Shown: in pieces, positions 36,558 to 46,724 of the stretch
Numbering within the stretch: the first letter of the stretch is position 1
Layout: each line of letters opens with the position of its first letter
From: CAVPDG01 sp963702535
Lineage (GTDB): Bacteria; Chloroflexota; Anaerolineae; Anaerolineales; UBA4823
Length of the DNA: 64,000 nt
Reading direction: 5' to 3'
Assembly (NCBI GenBank): GCA_963702535.1
Contig: CAVPDG010000007.1
Coordinates: 124,001-188,000 of the forward strand
Translations under genes and position numbers: made by a program
Notes under the pieces: generated by a model
What the model saw: only the letters and a program-made list of their open reading frames with translations
What the model was told of the DNA's origin: nothing
Databases searched by the model: none

Positions 36558-38599
36558 TCAGTACCCTAACCACGTCAGCAGATGGAACACGGCGCTGCCG
36601 GCGGCGATGGATAGCGCCAGGAACAAGCCCATATCCGCCAGCGCCCAGCGCCACGAGCCGCTCTCCTGGCGGATCACCGCCACCGTCGCCATGCACGGGA
36701 TGAAGAGCAGGCTCACCGTCAGGAAAGACGCCGCCGTGGCGAGCGAGAATGTCTCCGCCAGCGCCTGCGCCAATCCACCAGCGGGGAGGCTGCCGAAGAG
36801 CACGCCCAGCGTGGCGATGGCGTTCTCCTTCGCCGGGAAGCTGGCGATCAGCGCCACGGTCAGCCGCCAGTCGAGCCCCATCCAGCCCCCACCGGCGCCA
36901 GAAGCATACCGAAGCGCGCCAGGTAGCTGGTCGACAGGTCGCCATTCGGCAGCACCGAGAGCGCCCAAACGACCAGCGACATCGCCAGGATCACAGTGCC
37001 GGCTTTCTTGATGAAGGAGGTCGTCCGCTGCCACACCAGCAGCCCGATCGTGCGCCTGTTGGGCAGGTGGTAGAGCGGCATCTCCATGATGAACGCCGCC
37101 CGTTGACCCTTGAAGACGGTGCGGTTGAGCGCCATACCGCTCACCACCAGGATGAGCAAGGAGAAGAGCACCAATCCCCAGGTGACGTAGAGCGCATTTT
37201 TACCGAAGAACGCCGGGGCGATCATCGCCACAACTGCCATGCGCGCCGTGCAGGGCACGAAAGGCGCGATGAGCATCGTCAGCATGCGCGAGGGTTTCGA
37301 ATCGATCACGCGCGTGCCCATGATCGCCGGCACGTTGCAGCCGAAGCCCAGGAAGAGCGGCAGGAAGGATTTACCGTGCAGCCCCATCAGGTGCATCAGG
37401 TTGTCCATCACGTACGCAGCGCGCGCCATATAGCCGACATCTTCCAGGATGGCAAAGGTGGCAAAGAAGATCACCAGGATGGGCAAAAAGGTGATCACCG
37501 TGCCCGCTCCGCCCACCACGCCATCCACGATCAAGGAAACCAGCCAGGCAGGCGCTCCCGCCAGCAGCTTGCTCAGAGCGCTTGCCGTCCCCTGTACCAC
37601 GGTGGCGTCCAGCCAGGATTGCAGCGGCGCGCCCACCGTGAAGGTCAGCCAGAAGACAATGCCCAGGATACCTGCCAGGATGAACAGACCCCACAGCGGG
37701 TGCGCCGCCCAGCGGTCCAGCCGCTCGGTCAGGCTCACCTGCCCGACGCGCGGCGTGACCACCGCTGCGCGCACCATCCTGCCGATCCACTCGTAGCGCC
37801 CGGAAGCCACAGCTAAAAAGGCGTCGTCGTGCTGCACCAGCACGGCGTGCACCGCATCCCAGGTCTGCACCGGCAGGCTGGCTTGCAGCTTGCGCGTCAT
37901 CTCGGCGTCGCCTTCCAGCAGCTTGAGCGCCGTCCAGTCGCAGGGGTAGGGGGCAGGCACACTGCCGCTGATCAGGCGGGTGATCTCCTGCAGCGCTTCC
38001 TGGTGGTCTTTGCGGATCTCCGGCTGGTCCGGCATGCACACCCGCAGCCCGTCCAGCGTCTCCTGGATCACCTGCAACAGGCGCTGCACGCCGGCGGCGC
38101 GCGTGGCGGTGATGGCGACCACCGGCACACCCAGGGCGGCTTCCAGCACCTCCACTTCCACATGGATACCCTCCTGCGCGGCGACGTCCATCATGTTCAC
38201 CGCCACAACCAGCGGTGTGGGCAGGGCAACCAGCTCCGAGACCAGGTACAGCGAGCGCTCCAGGTTGGCGGCGCTGACCAGCGCCACCACCAGGTCGGGC
38301 TGCTCGCGCAGGATAAACTCACGGGCGATCACCTCTTCCGGCGAATTCGCCGTCAGGCTGTACGTGCCGGGCAGGTCCACCAGGTGGCAGGTCTGCCCTG
38401 CTAAGCTAAAATCCCCTTCGCGCCGCTCCACGGTCTTGCCGGGCCAGTTGCCCACATGCTGGTTCAAGCCGGTGAGCAGGTTGAACAGCGTGGACTTGCC
38501 CATGTTGGGCTGTCCTGCCAGGGCGATCAGGGGCGCTTTTCCCCGATCCGGCGCGCGGTCTTCCTTCACCGCTGCAGGCGCGGCGTGGCAATCGCTCAT
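36558..38599 (-). CDS. feoB: Ferrous iron transporter FeoB (one frameshift)
   Basis: The inner-membrane Fe(II) importer. N-terminal G domain: P-loop GQPNMGKST (residues 29-37), switch region VGNWPGKTVERREG, G3 DLPGTY, G4 VNMMD. Membrane domain: Gate motifs FLGFGCNVPAIMGTRVID and FVPCTARMAVVAMIAPAFFG, with conserved cysteines. A frameshift near 36,888 separates the last 110 residues (SFPAKENAIATLGVLFG, IPCMATVAVIRQESGSW). Total about 680 residues. Its start overlaps the feoA stop by four bases (ATGA). G1 has Q in place of the more usual N. Confidence 0.92.
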
Positions 38600-38847
38600 G
38601 GCGCTTCCCGCCTCACCAGTATTTTGCCTGCCTCGCCCCGACCCAGCGCCACGCGCGTGCCGCGCAGGGCGACGATCAGCGGTCCGTGCCTATAGTTTTG
38701 CACCATGTCCACCTCCACGCCGGGCGTGAAGCCCAGCGAGACCAGCCGGTTGGAGATCGCTCGCCCGCCGGGCAGTGTGTCTAGCGTTGCATGCTCGCCC
38801 TTCGCCAGCGTATTCAATGGGATGACTTGTTGCTCAGTCTGCGGCAT
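38596..38847 (-). CDS. feoA: FeoA domain protein
   Basis: An 83-residue SH3-like FeoA: LNTLAKGEHATLDTLPGGRA, ISNRLVSLGFTPGVEVDMVQ and GTRVALGRGEAGKILVRR. It works with FeoB in Fe(II) uptake. The reading frame opens earlier, at 38895, but that start lies in the DtxR operator; ATG 38847 gives the family N-terminus. A TATA-rich stretch about 10 bases before it suggests a very short leader. Translationally coupled to feoB. Confidence 0.9.
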   Translation of the reverse strand: MPQTEQQVIPLNTLAKGEHATLDTLPGGRAISNRLVSLGFTPGVEVDMVQNYRHGPLIVALRGTRVALGRGEAGKILVRREAP

Positions 38848-38887
38848 ATTGGTATATAATGACAGGAGTGGATCGTGCTCTTTTGTT

Positions 38888-38903
38888 ATTAGCATATACT
38901 AAT
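38888..38903. promoter_or_regulatory. DtxR-type operator between feoA and dtxR
   Basis: ATTAGCATATACTAAT, a near-perfect palindrome of the form TTAG-N6-CTAA, within the divergent intergenic region. The half-sites fit DtxR/IdeR/SirR operators. The same form occurs at 39693-39706, in front of the second regulator. It would let one metal-sensing repressor control feo and itself. Confidence 0.6.
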
Positions 38904-38941
38904 ATAGGAAATTAATATACTGCAAGTGTCCATATTTTGAT

Positions 38942-39625
38942 ATGACAAAAGTCACAAATTCCGGCGCCGAAAATGAGCAGGTCAAGCTCAGCTCAACCAT
39001 CGAAGATTACCTGATCTTCCTGTACATCCTGGAGCGCGACGGCGAGCCGGTGCTGGGCACGCGCCTGGCTGAGCTGCTCGGCGTCACGCCGCCCACCGTC
39101 ACCAATACGCTCAAGCGCATGGCGCGCGATGGGCTGATCAGCATGGATGAGAGCGGCACGCACCTCACCGAGCAGGGGCTCGTCTCGGCGCGTACCGTGA
39201 TGCGCCGCCACATGCTGATGGAGTGGATGATGGCGCGGATGCTGCCGTGGTCCAAGCTGCACTCCGAAGCGCACACCCTGGAGCATGCCATCTCGAACAT
39301 GGCTGAATCGGCGCTGATGGAAGAGCTGGGTCACCCGCAGACTTGCCCGCACGGTAACCCGTTGCCGGGAAACGAGGATGCCGTCGCCGGTTGGGTGCCG
39401 CTCACGCTCGTGGGGGTGGGGGAGCGCGTCACCATCCGCCGCATTCATGAGCTGGCGGAGGAAAATTCCGAGTTATTGTCTTTTCTTGAAGCCAAAGGCG
39501 TGATGCCCGGGCGCCTGGTAACCGTGACTGAGGTGCTGGACTTCAACCAGACCATCAGCCTGGATGTGGCGGGGAATACGGTAACACTGGGCTTCGCAGC
39601 GGCACGTTACATATTCGTTGAGTAA
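38942..39625 (+). CDS. DtxR/MntR-family metal-dependent transcriptional regulator
   Basis: A 227-residue regulator divergent from feoA. N-terminal winged helix 'SSTIEDYLIFLYILERDGEP', LLGVTPPTVTNTLKRMARDG; dimerisation/metal region MEWMMARMLPWSKLHSEAHT, LEHAISNMAESALMEELGHP, carrying the usual His/Glu/Cys metal ligands (HSEAHTLEH and CPHGNPLPG); and a C-terminal FeoA-like SH3 (RIHELAEENSELLSFLEAKG, VMPGRLVTVTEV). With Fe(II) or Mn(II) such proteins repress uptake genes. Intact. The operator lies 40-55 bases before its start. Confidence 0.9.
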   Translation: MTKVTNSGAENEQVKLSSTIEDYLIFLYILERDGEPVLGTRLAELLGVTPPTVTNTLKRMARDGLISMDESGTHLTEQGLVSARTVMRRHMLMEWMMARMLPWSKLHSEAHTLEHAISNMAESALMEELGHPQTCPHGNPLPGNEDAVAGWVPLTLVGVGERVTIRRIHELAEENSELLSFLEAKGVMPGRLVTVTEVLDFNQTISLDVAGNTVTLGFAAARYIFVE

Positions 39626-39660
39626 AAGCCAGTAGCAACTCCCCAAGTTCAAGTTTCCCC

Positions 39661-39706
39661 TTGACAATTGGTTCCCATTGTATTAATATAAATTAGGATC
39701 AACTAA
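39661..39706 (+). promoter_or_regulatory. Promoter and DtxR-type operator of the second regulator
   Basis: TTGACA 39661-39666, 17 bases, TAATAT 39684-39689, then TTAG-GATCAA-CTAA at 39693-39706, just at the expected start of transcription. A repressor there would block initiation. A further ATTAGGATTTAGG follows. Confidence 0.65.
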
Positions 39707-39722
39707 ATTAGGATTTAGGTCA

Positions 39723-40374
39723 ATGGACAAGCTGACACAATCTATCCAGGATTATCTGAAGACGATCTATGAGATTATGGAGGAGAACCCCTACGCCACA
39801 ACCACGGAGCTTGCCGACCGCCTGGATGTCGCGCCTGCCTCGGTAACGGGTATGTTGCAACGTTTGGCCTCCTATGCTCCGCCGCTGGTCCACTATAAAA
39901 AACACCAGGGAGCCAGGCTCACCCCAGCGGGTGAGCGCGCCGCCCTGGAGGTCATCCGCCATCATCGCTTGCTGGAAACATATCTCGTCAACGCCCTCGG
40001 TTATCGTTGGGACCAGGTCCACGAAGAAGCCTGCCAGCTCGAGCACGTGATATCGGAAGATTTTGAGGCGCAAATTCGATGAAGCCCTCGGTTACCCATT
40101 ACGGGATCCGCATGGCGATCTGATCCCTTCACCGGCTTTAACCATGCCATCCGATAACTCCTGCCCCCTGTCCGACCTGCGTCCTGGTGAAGCGATGACT
40201 GTGAAACGTGTCTCAGGCGCTGATCCTGCCTTGCTCCGTCACCTGCTTGCTATTGGAATTGTGCCAGAAGCCCGGGTGATTGTTGAAGCATATTCCGAAT
40301 TTGATGGGAATTTGACCCTTCAGGTTGAAGGTCAAATGAATAAAGTTGTGCTAGGCACGTCAATTTCGAATTGA
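39723..40374 (+). CDS. Second DtxR-family regulator (one frameshift)
   Basis: First frame: SIQDYLKTIYEIMEENPYAT, TTELADRLDVAPASVTGMLQ, HHRLLETYLVNALGYRWDQV then HEEACQLEHVIS, the winged helix and metal-binding helix. Near 40,073 the frame changes and continues DEALGYPLRDPHGDLIPSP, the expected next block, and a FeoA-like SH3 (LRHLLAIGIVPEARVIVEAY). Together about 217 residues, the normal length. Its promoter carries a DtxR-type operator, so it is probably autoregulated. Confidence 0.85.
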
Positions 40375-40427
40375 GTTTTTGTTGAAAAGAATATGGATTT
40401 AACACTGTAATTTATAGGATTGAACAG

Positions 40428-41433
40428 ATGGACAGCGCTTTGTTGCTACTGATAATCATCGCTCTCTTGTTAGTGGTGTTCTTGCCGCGTTTCGGGCTGA
40501 TCACCCATTATCGAAACCGCCGCGCTGACCAGGAGCGAGAGCGAGTGGAGGATGCGCTTAAACACCTGCTTGACCAAGAATACCAGGGCAGGCATGCATC
40601 CTATGAGTCTCTGGTGGGTACGCTTAGGCTATCGCAGAAACAGGTGCTGCGCCTGCTCGAGCGCTTAGAGACACAAGGACTGGTCGAATCGCATGGCCCG
40701 GAGCTGTCTCTCACGGCTGAGGGAGAGCGTTATGCAATCCACGTTGTGCGCGCGCGATCGATTATGGGAGCGTTACCTCGCCGACGAAGCGCGCATGTCA
40801 TTGGATAAAATCCATGAGGAAGCCCATCGCCTAGAGCATAACCTCACTGCAGCCCAGCTGGATGAGTTGGATGCCGCGCTTGGACATCCAACGCTCGATC
40901 CGCACGGAGATCCAGTCCCAACGCGGCGGGGAACCCTTGCTAAAGTCCAAGGTGTACCCCTGACCATGGGACTGGCCGATTCTCCTGCGCGTATCGTCCA
41001 TATCGAGGATGAGCCTGCCATCGCTTATGAGCAAATTCAAGCTGCGGGCCTTCGTCTTGGGCAAAAAATCCGTGTTCTTGAGCATAACTCGCAGCGCATT
41101 GTCTTGAGTGATGGTGAGAACGAATTTCGCCTTGCGCCTGCGGTTGCTTCCAACGTGTATGTGGCTCCGTTGCCCGAAAATGAGCAGTTGAAATTAAATG
41201 CCATGCCACTGTCTGCGTTGGAACACAACCAGCGCGAGAAATTCTCATGCTCGATGATGCGCTCCAGGGATTTACGCTGACGCAGGTTCCTCGACCTCGG
41301 TCTGACTCCGGGAACGATCATCTATCCTGAATTGAAAAATTTTTTCCAGGATCCACGTGCCTATCGTGTGCGAGGTACTTTGATTGCCTTGCGTAAAGAT
41401 CAGGCGATGCAGATTTGGGTGAAGCCCGTTTGA
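40428..41433 (+). CDS. Membrane-anchored DtxR-like protein with two FeoA-like domains (frameshifted)
   Basis: About 335 residues. N-terminal transmembrane helix SALLLLIIIALLLVVFLPRF, then a winged-helix-like region (LVGTLRLSQKQVLRLLERLE) and, after a shift near 40,755, DtxR dimerisation blocks WERYLADEARMSLDKIHEEA, HRLEHNLTAAQLDELDAALG and HPTLDPHGDPVPTRRG. A first FeoA-like domain follows (IQAAGLRLGQKIRVLEHNS); after further shifts near 41,235 and 41,275 a second one: EILMLDDALQGF, FLDLGLTPGTIIYPELKNFF, ending ALRKDQAMQIWVKPV. Membrane tethering is odd for a repressor. It lies directly before feoB2. Confidence 0.7.
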
Positions 41434-41492
41434 TCGCGTGTTGATTCCGCGGAGGATTACAACCCTTCGCTTATGGATGGACGAGTGCAACC

Positions 41493-43764
41493 ATGACCAA
41501 TACAAAAATCAATTTGCCAACCGAGCACTGTGAAACCTGCCCGGCTTTTACGCAGCTCGAACAAATGGGCATCAAAGTGGGTGATTTCGACCGGATGGTC
41601 GCCTTGGCAGGTAACCCGAACACTGGCAAATCAACCCTCTTTAATGCCCTCACGGGTCTCAAGCAACATACAGGAAACTGGCCTGGTAAAACGGTGACTT
41701 GGCCGAGGGCGGCTACCAATTTAACGGTGTGAAATACAAGCTCGTTGACCTTCCGGGGACGTATTCATTGCTCTCCGCATCTCAAGATGAAGAAGTTGCC
41801 CGTGATTTTATCCTGTTCGGTCAGCCGGATTGCACCATCGTGGTCACTGATGCGACTGCTTTGGAGCGAAATTTGAACCTCGTGATGCAGGTGATGGAAA
41901 TTACCGATCATGTTGTTGTGGCGGTAAACCTCATGGATGAGGCGCGGCGCAAGGGGCTTGAAGTGGATGCGCGTTCGCTCAGCCGCGATCTTGGCGTACC
42001 GGCAGTTCCGGTCACAGCGCGGACGGGTGAGGGAATTCGTACACTGCTCTCGATGGTTGCAGAAGTCATCGAAGGTATTGTCTCGACGAAACCACTACGT
42101 GTGCAAGGGACTCCCGAAATTGAGCATGCGGTCAGCGAGCTCGCAGGACTGATCGAGCAGCTCGCGCCAGGCGTACCCAATGCTCGCTGGCTGGCTATCC
42201 GCTTACTCGATGGCGATGCCCGCGTGCAGCAGGTAATTTCCTCAGGGAGCCTGGGTGAGATCGTTACAAGGCAGCAACAGGTGGATGTCCAGTTTAGTCG
42301 CAAAATGTCGGTAGAAGGCAGGCAGTAAGAATTTCAGCGGTATAGCGGGTACAGGAGCAGTTTTATGACCATCGGTGTTCAACCTGATGACGTTCTGGCT
42401 AAAGCGGAAACGCTTCGCAACAATTTATCGAGTGGGTTCCGTGACGAAATCGTCAAGTCCCTTTACAGCGAAGCAGAGCGCATCGCCCAGCGAGCTGTGA
42501 AATCCACACTAGACAGAAAATATGACCTTGACCAGAGGATAGACCGGCTTGTTACCTCGCCGATTACCGGTCTGCCGATCATGCTGATCTTGCTTGGGTT
42601 CATTATTTGGTTGACTGTCACCGGAGCGAACGTGTTTTCGGGGATGATCGCCACCGTTCTTTTTTCTTTTGGCGAATGGGCGAAGGCGATATTTGTAAGC
42701 CTGAACATTCCGTGGTGGATTACCGGATTGATCTGGGATGGAATATATCGTGGTCTCGCCTGGGTTATTGCAGTAATGCTGCCGCCGATGGCAATATTCT
42801 TCCCGGCGTTTACTCTGTTAGAGGATCTGGGTTATCTGCCTCGGGTGGCGTTCAATCTTGATTGGCTGCTGAAAAAAGGTGGCGCCCACGGGAAGCAATC
42901 TCTAACGATGGCCATGGGTTTCGGGTGTAACGCTGCTGGCGTTGTAGCCACACGCGTGATCGACTCGCCCGCGAGCGGCTGATTGCCATCCTTACCAACA
43001 ACTTTGTACCGTGCAATGGGCGTTTCCCCACCTTAATCATGCTTGCCACGGTTTTCGTGGCAGCGGCTTTTCCACCGGCGCTGACCTCCTTCATCGCCGC
43101 GGGAACGGTTGTAGTGATTGTGTTGATTGGCGTCGCCTTCACATTTTTGATGTCCTGGATGTTATCCAGGACGGTTCTGAAAGGAGAGGCGTCTGCATTT
43201 ACACTCGAATTGCCCCCCTACCGCAGACCGAATGTCAGCCGCATTCTCTACACTTCGCTCGTCGACCGAACCATTTTTGTTCTCTGGCGCGCCATCCAGA
43301 CCGCAGCGCCGGCGGGCGCCGTGATCTGGCTGCTGGCAAATATCCCTTACGGCAATACAAGCCTCGCCAATGCAATTGCAAACTGGCTCAACCCTCTCGG
43401 TTTGTTGATCGGTCTCGATGGAGTGATCCTACTCTCCTATATTATTGCCATTCCTGCCAATGAGATTGTTGTGCCCACGATGATGATGATGTACATGGGC
43501 ACGGGTATGATGGTTAACGCTCCCTCATCAAGCCAGGAAATTTACAACCTGCTCGTCGGTATACACGGCTGGACAATGCTGACGGCCATAAACTTGATGT
43601 TATTCGCGCTTTTACATAATCCGTGCGCAACAACGATCATCACGATCTATAAAGAAACCAAGTCGCGCAAGTGGGCGGCGCTCAGCGTGGTGATTACCCT
43701 TGGCACTGCGTTCCTGGTAACCTTTATCACCGCCAGCATTGCGCGCTGGATGGGTTGGGTCTGA
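41493..43764 (+). CDS. feoB: Second FeoB, G domain and membrane domain split by in-frame TAA
   Basis: G domain: N-terminal EHCETCPAF, P-loop GNPNTGKSTLF, switch GNWPGKTVT, then, after a one-base shift near 41,702, DLPGTYSLLSA and VNLMDEARR. The frame stops at TAA 42326-42328 but remains open in the same frame to ATG 42365 (AGGAG upstream) and continues as the membrane domain: LPIMLILLGFIIWLTVTGAN, MGFGCNAAGVVATRVIDSP; after a shift near 42,970 FVPCNGRFPTLIMLATVFVA, 'IPANEIVVPTMMMMYMGTGM' and 'LLHNPCATTIITIYKETKS'. Combined about 755 residues. Either a genuine two-piece FeoB or a broken gene. Confidence 0.85.
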
Positions 43765-43785
43765 GCAGAGAAACCAACCTCTGAG

Positions 43786-44436
43786 TTAAGCCTTCGTCCC
43801 ACACTCAGCGCAAAATTTTGCCCCCAGCTCGAGCTTAGCCCCGCACTCCTTGCAGAAGCCCCCGGCGCCTTGGATCTTGGCGCCGCACTCGGGGCAGAAC
43901 TTGGCGTTGGTCGCCAGCGGGGCATTGCAGCTCGGGCAGGTGGCGCGCACGCCCTCCCGCCAACTCTTCTCCTGCAGCATTTCGCGGTCTTCTTCCGCCA
44001 TCTTCGAGTGCGCCCAGATCTCCTCCACTGTGCGGCTGGATTGCGCGGCTGCCATCTCCACGCCCAGGTCGGGCGAGCATTCCTTGCACAGTCCTTTTTT
44101 CTCGTTCCAGCAGCTTTTACGGCACACCCACTTGGAACAGCGTGGGCATTGGATGAAAGACGGGCGCAGCTCTTCCACCGCAGACTTGAAGGCGTCGTCG
44201 TGGGCTTTCTCCCAGCCTGAAGAGCGCACCTGCTCGCTCACGTCGGCGGCTTTGCCAAAAATGCCCCCGAACAGGCTGTTGGCGGCTTCCATCGCCCCGG
44301 ATACTGTACCAGTCACCGACGGGCGAAAGCGGGTGCGAAACCCGTTCCCGCAGCGGTCACAGTAAAATTCGAACTGGAAGCCCTGGTTGGTGGACTTGTC
44401 AGAGTAGTTACGGGTGAATTCAAGGTTTTCGCTCAT
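43786..44436 (-). CDS. Multi-zinc-ribbon cytosolic protein
   Basis: A 216-residue protein rich in paired cysteines: FYCDRCGNGFRTR near the N-terminus, FIQCPRCSKWVCRKSCW and GLCKECSPDLG in the middle, and three C-terminal ribbons TCPSCNAPLATNAKFCPECG, GFCKECGAKLELGAKFCAEC. The central helix (RTVEEIWAHSKMAEEDREML) may be coiled. Zinc-binding scaffold or RNA/protein-binding role is likely; no enzyme motif. Intact. Convergent with feoB2, ending 22 bases after it. Confidence 0.8.
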   Translation of the reverse strand: MSENLEFTRNYSDKSTNQGFQFEFYCDRCGNGFRTRFRPSVTGTVSGAMEAANSLFGGIFGKAADVSEQVRSSGWEKAHDDAFKSAVEELRPSFIQCPRCSKWVCRKSCWNEKKGLCKECSPDLGVEMAAAQSSRTVEEIWAHSKMAEEDREMLQEKSWREGVRATCPSCNAPLATNAKFCPECGAKIQGAGGFCKECGAKLELGAKFCAECGTKA

Positions 44437-44568
44437 AGGGAATCTCGAAACAAGGTGATGAGGATGATTTCCTGTATTATATATCCACCTAACCTTTGAA
44501 GATCCCCGAAATTCTGCCAGAATTGATAGGGCAGGGTACGGAGATGTTTAAAGCCGCTTGTGTCACTC

Positions 44569-46579
44569 TTACCTGTCTTTATACACTGCCGGAAAGTGAA
44601 GTATTCTGGATGCAGGCATCACCGTCACTGAATCGCTCAGGATCGGTGTGCTGTTAGAAAAAGCTATCAAAGTGATTGTATATGTAGAATAATTTGTTAG
44701 CCCGGTCAGAGTAAAGGATCGCTGCGAGGCAGGCAACCCGGTGATGGGTGAGGGTTGGTCGCCTGTCGGCCCGGTGTAATGGATCTCCCAGGTTGTGTTG
44801 GCTGGTATGGGAACGCCCACGTGCCAACTCAGGTAGATGGTCCCATTTGCCGGCACGCCTCGTCAGCGTCAGATCGGCTGGGTGCGTGCAGGGCAATCCC
44901 TCAAAGCGGCGTTGCGCCGGTATGGAATTCGCATAGCCGGGAATATCCGGTCCAATGGGGGGCCAGGGCGTCTCGCGGCACCACCAGGCGGGCATCTGGC
45001 TCAGGTAAAGCGAGTCCGGCAGGTTGTGGTCGGCGATGCCAGCATCCCAGACGACTGAGTTGGTCACATAATCGAAGTTCCCGTGGCGCAGCAGGGTGGC
45101 AGCCACATTGGGATCATTGACCCCGCTGCCAACTCCCAATACCCAGATGGCTCTCTCGCTCCAGTCGGCATAAGCTTGCCCCGGAAGGACCTCGTATCGG
45201 TTGGATTTGCCCGGCGTCCCCAGCACGCTACCCATTACGGTCATGTAAGTATTCTTGGCGGCGAATTCAATAGCATTGTTGCGGGTGGTGATGGTTTCGC
45301 TTTGCCAGCCCTTCATCTGTGAGCGGAAGATCGTGTTGTGACTGGATGAGCCGTGGATGATATCCCCTTCGGCTTTGACGCCGATATCCCCCTCCCACAG
45401 GTTCATCTTGGGATGCGGGGCGTGGTTGATGGATGGGCTGGCGATCAGCCACCAGGGATCGTCAAAGCGCACTTCACGCAAGTAATTGTAAGCGATGACG
45501 TTGCCTGAAGCGCCCCCGCCAGTCATCACGCCTCCACCATCTATCTCGCTCAGGATATTGTCTTCAACCCGGTTGTTCGAGCTGTGCAAGTCCAGGAAGA
45601 TGCCGTAACCGTGGTCGCGGCCGTAGCCGTCGATGCCAGTGTGGACATAGACTTCTCGGATCTCGCTTTGCAGCGACTCGATCACCCACATCGCTCGACG
45701 TTGGATATTCTTGATTTCCACATTTTTGACCCACGAATACTGCGCGCCGTCCATCTCAATCATGAACTCGACATCGGGGGTGTCTTGCGTGAGGGCGAGG
45801 TCCTCCAGCCCGGCGTGGCGGATCATGGCGGAGGCATCCACCTGGTACGCCCACGGGTTGAGGCTCGTGTTGTAAGTCCAGTGCAAGGGTAGGTTGACCG
45901 TCACCTGGTTGCCGTTGACCCCCGTCACTTCTACAAGCTGCCCCAGGGTGCGATCCCCATTCTCATAACCGCAGTAGGTGCATTTCCCCTCAACCCCCAC
46001 CGGGTCAACCAGGCTGCCATCGTTGAGCTGGTTGAGCAGCAGGATATCTCCCGGAGCGATGCCGGAGGCGCTGGATAGGGTGATCACCCGTGAATCTTTG
46101 ACCGCCTGCAGGATGGGATGCGTCTTGTGCAGACCGGAGATCTGCCAGTAGATCGAGCCGCGCATATCCACGATCGACCTGGCGTAACCGCCGGAATGCT
46201 TGATGATGGTTCTGCCGGGTCCAGCTCCTCGCAGCGTATCATTGCTCTTCAGGTTGATCGTCCCGACCACCAGGTAGGTTCCTTGCGGCAGGTAAACCAC
46301 CTGCCCATCCGGGCAGCTATCGAGAGCTGTCTGGATGGCGCCTCTGGCATCTCTTGTGCCGCTGCCATAGTAGGAGCTGTCGATGGTCGTGCAGATCGTC
46401 GTCCGGTTGGGGATGCCGCCGGGGATGCCGGCCAACGTCCAATCGATCCGTCGGTCATTTGGGATGATCGCCTGGGGCAGCAAATCCTGAGCTGTTGCCC
46501 GCTGGCTTGCGATCCCGGCCAGGCATGCCAGCAGGACCAGCAGTCCCTCCAGGCACACGAACATCAATTTTTGGTTCAT
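44569..46579 (-). CDS. Secreted right-handed beta-helix (pectate-lyase-3-like) protein (one frameshift)
   Basis: About 670 residues. Signal MFVCLEGLLVLLACLAGIAS. The body opens IDWTLAGIPGGIPNRTTICT, ARGAIQTALDSCPDGQVVYL, PQGTYLVVGTINLKSNDTLR, GAGPGRTIIKHSG, the standard entry of pectate-lyase-3/GH55-like helices, followed by helix rungs (NNRVEDNILSEIDGGGVMTG, GNVIAYNYLREVRFDDPWW). After a shift near 44,858 comes a fibronectin-III-like domain (GTIYLSWHVGVPIPANTTWE, 'LTGLTNYSTYTITLIAFS') and tail RILHFPAVYKDR. Probably a polysaccharide-binding or -cleaving exoprotein. Confidence 0.75.
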
Positions 46580-46647
46580 GCTAACAATTTAGCATAACAT
46601 TGGAGAATAATCCATAGTCGGATAGTCCTCTCAGTGCGATCCTCGAA

Positions 46648-46690
46648 AAACAGGTTGCATGGCGGGCGCAACCCGCCTTGCAACCTGTTT
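46648..46690. terminator. Hairpin between beta-helix genes
   Basis: AAACAGGTTGCA and GGCGGG pair with CCCGCC and TGCAACCTGTTT, each side one T mismatched. It lies 35 bases after the stop of the giant beta-helix gene. Confidence 0.65.
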
Positions 46691-46724
46691 ATTTCGGTGT
46701 GCTTTCGCGACAGGAGAGTAGAAT

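Noticed and set aside
38848..38895. Longer FeoA start at 38895
   Set aside because: It would place the DtxR-type operator inside the coding region and add a non-conserved N-terminus; the ATG at 38847 gives the normal FeoA length.
42326..42328. Selenocysteine or other recoding at the FeoB2 stop
   Set aside because: The stop is TAA, which is not a known recoding codon for Sec or Pyl, and no stem-loop was seen after it.
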